In this document: in pieces, positions 10,628-22,600 of the stretch
Numbering within the stretch: position 1 is the stretch's first letter
Layout: the number at the start of each line of letters is the position of its first letter
Assembly: GCA_940671915.1 (NCBI GenBank)
Contig: CALNVZ010003426.1
Coordinates: 29,817,866 to 29,881,865, forward strand
Source: Paracentrotus lividus
Taxonomy: Eukaryota; Echinodermata; Echinoidea; Camarodonta; Echinidae
DNA: 64,000 nucleotides
Reading direction: 5' to 3'
The notes under the pieces: model-generated
Databases searched by the model: none
The model's input: the letters and a program-made list of their open reading frames with translations, nothing else
Told to the model about the DNA's origin: nothing
Position numbers and translations under genes: made by a program

Positions 10628-13600
10628 CTACAATAAGAACAAATAGGAGAGTGAGAATGATTATATAACAGAAAATATGTAAAGACAGTCCATTCCCGAG
10701 CTAAATGACCAACAGAGGTGCCAACCCTACGGAATAATTATAAATTAGAACGTGAATAACATTAGAAATCAGAACGTGAATAATGCATATAGATGAAACA
10801 GCTGAAGCAAATGTCTTGGTAACAAGAGAAAGAAATATATTAATTTTAACACATTTTATTAAAATTTTTATAACAAATCTTGAAGAACTTCCTTTTCGTA
10901 ATGAAATCTTCTATCTATACTCAATATGAGTTCAAGATATTTGTTCCAGTGACAATTGCTCCTTTGCAAATTCAATTCACTAATGAAATGCCTAATTTCA
11001 CCCCTGGATTAATCTTATACACTACCCTAAGCCTAACATAAAACCCTGTTGAAACTCTAACACTTCACCTACATTTTCGACGAAATAAAGGACGGAGCAA
11101 ATCTCGACTTACCAAAATAGAAACATGCAGTACAGAGGTTATGTTCTACAGTCTACTACCATTACAATGAGGTGCTCAGGACCTAGCCAAGAACCATTAT
11201 AACAGGTGTAGACTGTACTATTGTTACACTGAAAACTCAATATTGAGAAGTCTGATAAAACAAGATTCCTGATATAACGAGGCAATTTTGCTGGTCCCAG
11301 CTCTTTGGAGACTTATGTTGTTGTTTTTTTTTAGCCTGATATAACAAGGTAATTTCTAATTTCCTACGGACCTCCTATACAATGAGCTTCCGCTGTATTA
11401 TCAACTTAGAACTTGTATATTTCCTGTAGAAAAATCAGCACTTACCAACTGCAGCGTTGCCAGGAAGTAGCGGCTGACCTCATGTATCTGACGATCCTCC
11501 ATGACCTTTGCAAAGGTTGTGGCCTTCTCCTTCTTCTCTGATTCCTTCTGGGTCTTGTCTAATCTGTCTAGTACAAACTTGCCATACTCATTGATGTCAA
11601 AGTATGCGAATTTCTCCTGCAAAAAGACAAGAGGAAAGTGGTGATTATCTAAATTTATTTAGAACTAGATGAATCCTCGACCATGCATGGTTGAAATCTA
11701 TGCCTCTGCCATTACCAGATCAGAAATGTATGGCACATTCATTTATTCATTTTCCTTTATACAGAGAAATCTTTCTTTGACCTTGTGACCCAAAACCGAT
11801 TCAGATCATTGCCCTTCCTGTATACATATGTGGGCCAAGTTTGAAAGTACAAACATCACAAATTCATGTTAAATGCTTGAAGGCATAAAATCTTGTAACC
11901 TGCTTAAAATATTAAAGAATTAACAGTTACTCTCTTTGTTTTAGAAGTACTGAATAAATCAACCTGTAAATAAATATTACAATGCAGACAAACGAGTAGG
12001 ACGTGTTTTGGAATCTCTCCCACATTTTCAAATTTTGGACGGATATTTCTCTTTATTCCAAGGACTCTCCCTCTAGGATAGTGTGCCAACCAGTAGCCAT
12101 GGAAAAAACTGATAAGAAGAGCTCGAAAAAAAAACCAAAGAGAGGTAAAAAAAAAAAAACAGTTTTTAGCCCGGATAAATCTGACTATGCCTCAGACATT
12201 TCAGACCTCCTGACCCCAGAGCGAGCACCGAACACGCCGAACACCCCAAAGGTCTCGGCTGCTGAGCCTGCCAGCGGAGGAGCTCGCCCGAAGACTCCAA
12301 GCGAAAGCTACATCAGCCTTCAAATTTAAATAACAATGGAGATGTAATTACTACTACTCGTCAAGCTTTTGCATACCATCTCCCCAAAACCAGAACACAG
12401 TTTGCGTATAACACCCTGACCTTTTCAGGTCCCAAATACTGGAATTTTTTAGATCCCGAATTGAGAAGGTCCTTAAGTTTATATGTATTTAAGAGGAAGC
12501 TAAAGACCTTTCTCTTGAGTTTATACACGTAGTTTATCTCGAATAATGTATGACCAGGCATGAACTCTTTTGTATATATTGTACTCCCTCACCTTTGTGA
12601 ATAGGACTGGATGTTTTAAACTTGTTTGTATCTTTTATATACCTTTAGCAAGGTGTGACGTAACATTTTGCTTTCGTATACCAGCTGCAGATCCCCTTAC
12701 AAATATGTCTTTTCAGTTACTGTTACCCCTCCTGTAAGTGTATCCGTGTGTCCCTGTTCCAGTAAATTCTTCTTTCTATCCCTTTCCTTTCTCCTTTCAA
12801 CTCTTCTTCTCCTTTTGTTTAATTCCTTTTTTCCTCGTAACGATTATTTCCTTTCATTTGAGCAATATTTTTGTATTATTCCTTTATTGGGGCCTATCCA
12901 CAACAAGCTCTGCTTTTCTTTAGGCTCCTCCACTTTTCTTCTTGATTGTAAAATATATATATTTATATTTGTCCTAGGTAAATGAATTTAATTTGATTGC
13001 TTTATACTCTGTAAATTGCTTTATTATGTTGATTTGTGGAAATAAAAATGAACTTGAAATATAAAAACCTCCTACAAAGTCCTTCCTGATTGCTTCCATC
13101 CATTAATGGCTTTACTATATCTTAACCCTAAAAGGCCTGGGTTTTTTTTGGTCATCTCATGACCCCCCCCTGAGACCTCAGCTGTCGACCGCGCGATCGC
13201 AACGAACATCGCCACGCACATTACGCAGGACAAAATCTCCAAAATTGCATAGCCAAATGTTCCGAAAAATTTTCTGTATTAATTAGTTATGCTAATTTAT
13301 GCATAAATTTACACATTGCTCTAATTCATTAAATAAAGCTCCAAAGCTGCTAATTTTTTATCTATAACCTTTTTGTAGGATTCTGATAAAATGCATAAAA
13401 AAATTTCATTTCTTATGTATTTCATTGTTTTTATAATTTCTTATGTATTTCTTTGTTTTTTGACTTTTTGTTTTCTATTGTTTTTTCAATGAGAATTGTC
13501 GGCGATATTATCACGATCACAAAGAACCAAAAACTAATTGATTTGAAGCAGTAAAAGCAAAAATAATCATACATTTATGAATACTGACTTGAAATACATT

Positions 13601-16600
13601 TGTATTGGATTTGTACATGAAAACACATTTTGAGCAATTTTCAGTCTGACGAGCATGTACAAAATGTTGCGTAACTTTAGAACCGTGTACCCGGATGTTG
13701 CAAATTTGGTCTTAAAAAGTTGCGCGAGACTTAAAAGAAAAAAGTCATGAAACGGCGTGTCGACAGCTTTATGCGTTAACAAGATCTTGAGCGGAACGCG
13801 AGGGGGGGGGGGGGCGGAATCCGCCCCCCCCAGGCCTTTTAGGGTTAAAGCTGGTGTATTGTTTTGGGAGAAGGAAAATTTTAATTTGGATTCACAGTTA
13901 GATAATATGAAAGATTGAATCTTCTAACTATAATAAAGAAAGTTATATTACTTGAAATATCGCTTTAGTTTCTTTATTTCACAATATTAGTATAAAACGT
14001 GAAAAGTCGGGGATCCGACTCATGTTTAATAGCGTTGAGTCAACGCTCACGTGGCAAACCAATGGGGATTCTCTTGTGTGCATGATACACACAGATTGTT
14101 ACGGTCATACAGTCAGTTGCATGCACCAAGCCCTGATGAGTGGGCAGTTCAGCAAAAATATAAACAACCGTTACATATTATGTTTCATTCAAACATTTTC
14201 ACTAAAATTCACCGGAAATCATGACAGGAATATCACAAGATTTCCCACACATATCTTTTAGTGCAATATGGACAACATGAGACTATATTTGATCGGTTTT
14301 AAGTCAATTCTTTTTCTCTTACCAAAACTATACACCAGGTTTAAAAGCAAATCCAATGATAAAGTACCTTTTGCCAATTATTCTACCCTGTACTGGACGA
14401 TAATTGAAGTAATATCATACCTCTCTGGCTAGAACAGGTGTTATCCTATCTTCCCATTGCTGGACTCTTTTAGATAGCTCGGTCATCTGGGCATACTCTG
14501 AGGCACTAGCAAGATATGCTTCCTGTAAAGGTCACAGATGGGTCAAAGGTTAAATACAAAATGGACAGAATTCACAAATGCAATATTAAAGTTTCAACAG
14601 CCAATTATTTTTCATTTAAATAGTAATTTTCAGAGTAATGATGTTATAACTGTTATACAAATGTTCTACTTGGAATTAACAATTTTTTTCTCATAATAAA
14701 AATTTGCATTTTGTTTGCAATTATTTATAAAACAAGCAATACATGTATATGATTCAATTCAGAATCATGAGAATCTATTATGAATATGAAAGCAGATATT
14801 GAAGTAAAAGGACAACATAAATTTGGGCAAAGAAACCATTAGGCCTACTCATGGCTGTATAAATTAATGTTGATTTGAATTTCCTATCACTGGAAACCGG
14901 TACATCTAAGCTGCTCTTCAAGAATTTTATGAATTTATGAATTTTATATTTAAAAAAATAACATTGTGCTATTGCTTTAATGCAAAAGTGAAAATTATAG
15001 TGCATTTCATGTACAGGAATATTACGCAGTGGACAGATGCAATACATGAATTTAAAATCATGCAAACAGGTAACTTGTCCCTCAGGACAAAAATATAGAA
15101 TTAACAACGCAAAAATTTCCACTCGTAAAGTATTGTGCTCTACTTACAACATGTTTCCTGACGAGTTCTTCATAGCTGGTTACTATGGCATCCTGACTGT
15201 TTACCATCTCGTCAACTGAGGGAGACAAACACAAAATTTGACAAGATGTGATGGCTACATTTTTGGGTTAAATCTGTGATTTAGAAAAGACATCATTTGA
15301 CTGATCACCTGGAGTTTAACCATAAAAGGCGATTTTCACCAAATTTTGAGATATGTTTTAAAAGCCTATCAAAGATTTATTACATAGAAGAGACAATTGT
15401 CTAATTGTGTAATCGCACCCTGAAAATTAAGGTAGGTCAGTCATTTTTATTCATTTATTTATCTTTTTCAATTTCTCCCCCAATAGCATTGAGGTGGTTT
15501 GCATTTTTTTTTATACACACAGAAGGACATAATTATGGATGCAGGAACAAACACACTGCAGTCCACACTGTATCAACTGCTTTCCCCAAAATATTTTGTG
15601 TAACAGAATTTTTATGCAAATCTGGGGCTAAAAACTATGAATAGCATCGAAAAAAGCCAAAACAAAAATATCAAGGGTTTGGTGTATTTTAGGGTCTGTT
15701 GATTTACAATTTGTTATGGGCTTATCTTTAAAGTAATTCCCTTTAACTCACCCTGTCCTCCTCCTCCGAGTCTATCTTCTGGGAACCCATCATCCTCCAC
15801 ATCTTCAGGTCCATCAAAGCCAAAGTTATCTCCTCCATCATCTTCCATCCCAGGGATAGCATCACCTCCTCCGTTACCATGGTAATCCTCAGCCTCCTGG
15901 GCTTCCTGCCTCTCCCTCTCAGCAAGCTCTTCAAACTTACCTTGTTGAGCCTGCAATAACAACCATAATAACAGATTTATAAATCACTTTTTGCCTTAGA
16001 ATACAAAGTACTGTAATAATCAATTGGCTTTAGCCAAGATGAAAAGGTACTCAGCATCAAAAAAATTCCCATTGACCATTAAATACCTAAACTGCCTAAG
16101 ACAGCCTGTCAGCTTACTCAATACACGATGGTTCAAACCGGCCTCACTTTTCCTCACTTAAGTCCTGGCAGTATCCAGAATACTTGGTCAAAAATGTGCA
16201 GGATACTGGTTTAGGCGTTACCTGCACGGTGTGCTGTCGGATTCCGCACAAATAATTAGATAGTTGACAATTCAGTTTCTAGATATTTGCATTGTCATTA
16301 GCCTTCAATACATCATGTCGGATGCCTTTGACTTCATAAATAACAAGACATTCTCAAGTTTCTCACAGGGCATGCTCACTCTCAAAGAGAATTTTTATCA
16401 GACAAACGCTTTGATAGGCAGTCTGAAAGCACAAGTAAAAAACAATTTGAAAAAATTTAAGAAATGAATGAATGGAGGCCAAACTAACCAGTCGTTTCTT
16501 CTCTCTCCTGCTTGTATCTAATTGTTTCTTGTATTCTGTGTAGTAGAGGTACTCAAACTCAGGATGGTATGGTAGCTTCAAAGGGTTGCTCGGAAGCTTG

Positions 16601-19600
16601 GAAGCATGAGAAAAATCTGGAGGGGATGAAAATAAGACAAATATTCAGGTTACATGTAAATACATGTGCACACAGACATATGTCATAATGCTCAATAAGT
16701 TATAATTCAAAAAGCGTCAAAGATTATAAGATCATTTTTTGTTTGTGTTTAATTATCCGATACTGCTATCAAACCATAACTTAAACCTTTTGTCTCTCAA
16801 TTGTTACCAGTTGTGAGCTATCAACAGGGCTGGCATCACTTATAAAAATATCTATGAAGTATATTTCAAAAAGTACATGATAGTAGGGTCACAGAATAAA
16901 CGTGACATGTTGTCTCAAATTCACAAATAAAAGTACAACAGAGTAAATGGTAGGAAAAGCAAGTTTTTTGGTATAGGAAAGCATAGATACATGTAGCTCT
17001 TCTTCCAACATGATATACTTTAGTAAACTACAAGTGGTTGATAGCATTGGAAAGCTAACAATCCCTAGTTTCGGGAAACATTCAAATCCAAAATATGTAT
17101 TCTGGCGACTTATTGGTACCAGTCAAGTTTTGATTTAGAGGGTCACAAATGTTGGATTAAATCCAAATTTTTAAATAATACTTACAAGCTTTATTGATGA
17201 ATTCTGAGATTGGACATAGTTCTTTTTTCTCTGGGACTGGCTGCTTCTTTCTCTTCCGACCCTTCCCAGCATTCTTAGACATTGATGCTGGCATCTTGTA
17301 ACTCTTTCCTACATGACAGAAACAAATTATTAAGAAAGTGAGACGAACACAGCACAACTCCACATGTCTGTTGATGTATTAACACATATAAGAAATTAGA
17401 GAGAGGGGCAAATGGAAAGAAACTAACGAGTCTGGAAGAAAGAAAAAGATAGAAAGAGGGGAATAGAGAGAAAAATTTGGTGAGAGATAGAGGAATGGTG
17501 GTAAAAAGTTAATCATGCAGGGCATAATACACAGAACAAAAAATGTGTTTTTTTATACACCAAGGGCCAATTCTATTAGCTTTGAGGAAATATCACATAG
17601 TGCAGATGTATTTTGAGTTCTGGAAAAGATATAAGAGGATGACATCCTATTGAGGATTCCATAAGAGTACCTTATCGAGAGTAACGACATGATACGTCCA
17701 TTTGTCTGGCCCCAAAATGGCGGGTTATTGACGAAAGGCAGTGGCGCTTGGAACCTCAATAGAATGTTGCATAATATTGTGGCCAAAATGACATTCAAAT
17801 CACAAGTTGTTGCTTCTCTATTTACTCTAGATTCAATTGGCCTTTGTTGTCCTCATATTTGTTACAGTGATCCTGCAATGTTTTGGCCTTGTGTACACAA
17901 TGACCTCAAAGAGCAACTGCACACACAGACAGACATGTCCATGTTGAAACAAAGAGAGGGATACATTTAAAACTTTATATTCCACACAAGTTTTATTTTT
18001 GCAAATTTTGAGAGTCATTAATCGCGAAAATGTTCACTTCAATATAAGGCCATTTATAGTAAAGCAAACATTACCAAATCATAAAATTTTGCCCTTGCAA
18101 TTTTCCCCATCTAGTTAAAAATCTCGAAAATTATATCCACGCTGCAGTATTCCATTTTTAAAGGTAGATACAGTAGAAGCCCTGAGCAGAAAAGGGAAAC
18201 AAAGAAGTTTTTACACCACAATAACAAGGACTAACCTTTCTTGTATGGTTTTAAGACCACTCCTTTACTGTCATGAGGATCTAGAGGTTGCCAGGGGTCA
18301 ACAAATTCTTTGATAGGTTTGATAGGGGCTATGACCCTTGCCCTCAACGCTCTCTTCTCTTCAACCTGCATGGGCTGCTGCTGCTCCCCAAAGCTATCAT
18401 CAAATGGCATTCCCATCTCAATATCATCAGCTGAAAAGAGAGAGAGAGAGAGAGAGAGGGGTAATCAAAATAATTAATTAGATCTTTTTGAAGATGACTG
18501 GTAAATATGTTAATTTGCGTAAGTATCGAGCCTGTTATCATATCGAATTATTCATTGCATTACCATGTTTAAATACATTTTGCCCATGTAACTATATCAA
18601 AATTATTTTAGGATTCAACTTATCCAACTTATTAGCTTTAATTGAAAATACAGTCCACTCCTCAAATGTATGCAACAAAATTTTGTTATTAAAAGGCCAT
18701 TCTTCTGTTCACAATATCAAACAGTGATGTGTAAATTAAGTGCTCATCATCTTCAGTATAAGAAGATTTTTATTATAACAAGGTACATGTACAGTCAAAC
18801 CTGTCTTAGTGGCCACCTCTCTATAAATTTCACCTACATACATGTATAGTATGTATCTTCAGTGGTCACCAAAATCAGGTTCATAACACTTTTTTTGGAA
18901 GTTAAATTCCATGACCTTTCAATAAAGAATTCCATGACATTTCCATGACCTTTCGACAACTTTTCACAGAATTTTGCACCGAGATGTCTGGGAACCAGAA
19001 CTTGCCTAGGACACAAGACGCTCTGGGATTCTCAATGCTCTCGGCTACATAAATTGAATAATGACAAATTTTGATATTCCATGACTTTCCATGACTTTTC
19101 AATGGAAAAATAGATTTTCCATGACTTTCAAGGCCTGAAGCACAAGATAGCAAAATTCCATAACTTTCCAGGTTTTCCATGACCCGTATGGACCCTGTAA
19201 ATGTTCTCCCACTGGATGCGTGTTAATTTCAGAACCTGTCTATAAAGGCCACCTATTTACAGTTGTCACTTTTCCTGTTTCCAGACAAATCACATTCCTA
19301 TGATTCATTTGATTCATATGACTTCTCGTTCTCATTAGACAATAGAATATTGGCCCAAGACCTACCACTCATATCAAGCTTGGGAACCTCATCATCAATA
19401 TCATCTGGAATTTCAGGCAGGACATTATCATTCTTCTCTGGACTACATGGAGCTAAGATGTAAAAAAATAAAGATAAAACAGAAAGAAAATACATTCAAT
19501 AATACATTTTTTAAAATTCTCATTAGCTTTTCAGAGAAATATATTTGCTAAAGCTACTACATTAGATCCTCTCTTTAAAAAGGACACTTTTTTTGTCCTC

Positions 19601-19624
19601 GGGTGGTAGTAAAAAATAAAAATA

Positions 19625-19688
<64 letters not shown>

Positions 19689-22600
19689 CACTGTATTTCA
19701 AAAGTAATAATATTACATTTTGAAAAATGTCTGTAATAAGATCTTCCAGGTCAGCGCCTCAACACTGTGCCACTTGTCTCAGTATGGTGGTATCTCACTT
19801 GTTATGAGACGGGTTTGAGACAAGATTTAGAGAGGTTTGAGGCAATTTTGAGACAGGTTTGAGACTTGTCACAGCAACGTCTCACAGACATCTCCATGGC
19901 ATCTTACGAGTCTTCGTGACATCGCATGAGTCGCTGGAAAATCAAACATGTCCATTTGTCTCTGGGTCCCAGAGACATCTCCACCACATGAGATACAACC
20001 TTTAAGAGAATATCTCATAAGAGATAAGAGATTGTTCCAAGAGGGATAGACATAGTTCTTACCTTTAAGGAGGAAGTTAGCTGGGGTTGATGATGGATGC
20101 CTCATCAGAGATTGTTCCAAGAGGGATAAATGTGAAGGGTCGATGAGCAGAGCTCGCGATGAGTGAAACATTGAGCTGTTGATTCGGAAGTCTGCTTTGT
20201 ATCCCACCGTCTCACCTTTTCGACTGCAAAACAAATAGGCATGCAAATGTTAGCTGTTTGAATGCCATCTTCATAGTGACATAGCTTTATTTATTTATTT
20301 ATCTATTCATTTATTCAGTCATATTTATCCAGGGTGGCCTCATCAGTGATCACAGCACTGTTTTACAAAAGGGCCCTGCATTAAAATAAACAATTGCACA
20401 AAATCATACAAAATATCAAAACATTAATCAACTTTTATTAAATCAAATATTAATGAAAAGGAAAAACATATGATAACATGACAAAATCTAGATTATAATG
20501 ATATAAAATTAATTTTTACAAGGTTGATACACAAAAGCTGTTTCAATTACAATTGTAAATAGTACTGTAGTGGTTATTTTTGAAAACCAGATTATGATCA
20601 AAATGCATGTTTGTACAAAACTTTGGGTTATTAAAATGGATGCTCTTTATTGTGTGGAATTTTGAAAAGTTGTAAATTATTCTGTGATGAAACATCAAAC
20701 ATATCTTTTTATTACAGAAAGTATGGAACAAAAGGATTCATCACTGGTAATAGGCTAAATTAATACAAAACCTATGGGAAAATTGGTCAATTAACTTGGA
20801 AAGAAATAGGGGAAGATAGAAAAATACATAAAAAGATCATCAAATTAATGACAAGTACTGAGGATCAAATGCTTGTTTTGCTCGTCAGTACTAGAGATAA
20901 TGGGATCGGTAAAGTGACTCCTATCCTTGAACAGATCACTGTCACAGATGTTCACACATTTCATTTCTATTCAGCTCACACCATGAATATCTCTTATTTA
21001 GGGTGCATTTAACATACTGGGGGTAAATGTTTTAAAACTAAAATACATGGGAAAATATGCCTAATATTATATAATGAAATTACATATCTCTATATAAAAG
21101 TTTATTCATAAATTCATTGACTGATATTCTTAGATTAATTCATTCACTTCAAGGTGCAACTTCATGGGATTATTTTAATTCAACAATGTAATATGTCGAT
21201 TTAAAAAGGCACTTAAAATTCTAAAAATTCCTTTATTTAACAATAGACCATCCTATGTACTTACTTTGTCAATGGAATCCCCCTGTCAGCACCTTCCACT
21301 TTGAGTAGTGATAGGGGTGTTTGTGCAAGGAGGTGCCCAGTTATGTTGTGATTGCGATCATTTTCTCCCTTCAGATCAATGTTCTTAGCCACTGGTAGGT
21401 CGTCTAAGGATAAAAACTAAAGAAAAAAAAAAGAGGGAAATTTGATGAAAATTTAAATTTGAAATTAAAAGACAAACTTTAATCAATATTGAAATTTTAA
21501 CGTGGCGCTGTGCCTTTGAAAAGGCAAATTAGGATCTGAAATTACCACAAAGGCTTCTTTACAATACAACCAATCATTTAAGTTTAAAAAATTTGCGATT
21601 CAGTATTCTTGCGCTGAATAATTGATCAAACCCAAATTTGCACATATGGGACTATGGGGCTTTAAATGCCTCTTATTCTTATACCTAGTCACTTTTTGCT
21701 GATTTTTTGGCTTAGTGTAATTATCATGGACTACTCCATCAAACCTTGGTATTAATATTTGTTTATAATGCATTTCTCCTCACGAAAAAGACCGGGAAAC
21801 CAGATGTCACTCCGTAATCGTCACTCCGTAACCGGACATGGGTTCAAGTTTTAAGTCATAATTAAAAAAATATTCTACCAATTTTTTTATGCAAGGTGGC
21901 ATATTATACCTAGAATAACATAGAATCCAATCAATAACTCAAAATTATGATAGCCATTTAAATTTCACAGAGTTTAAGCAAAATGTTTTCTGCTTAAATA
22001 TGCATGTCAGCCATTCCGTGTAACTCGACACCCATTGCTTAAAATTTCAAATATAACCAATGAAAAAAATATAGTACTTTTTGGCTAGGTACATATTCAA
22101 ATGGTATAAATCTAAATTTTCATCACTTTTTATCTTCAAACAACCGAGTTACACCACCTCAAAAAGACAACAAATTTGCTCCAAAAATTCTGTTTTGGGG
22201 TAATGATTTTATGAATGCTATTTAAAGCATGTTCCATAATGAGTAGATTCCTAAATTTTATTATTCTGTTTTACTTTATACATGTACCTATCTTGTAATA
22301 TCACATTGTTTCCTGCATTTATGTGAACTGAGCTTGACAATATTTCAAATTGAAAACACCCTCGAAATGTGTCACGCGAGTCACAAAAATACATCCATAT
22401 TTTAGTTCACTTAAAAAGTATTAGAGTGCATGATTTGTAGTTGATAAAAAGTAAGGAGCTTAGGGTCCTCAATCATACCACCAAAGAAGATTTCCAAGTG
22501 TAGACCCCTTCATTATGAAAAAACACCCTAAAGCACTGTCACGCGAGTCACATTAGGGTTTCTTAGGGTACTGTCACGCGAGTCACATTTTACAAAACAA

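Noticed and set aside
15743-15934. Alternative frame over NCAPH2 exon 10
   Set aside because: Shadow of the real frame; the real one closes phase with exons 9 and 11.
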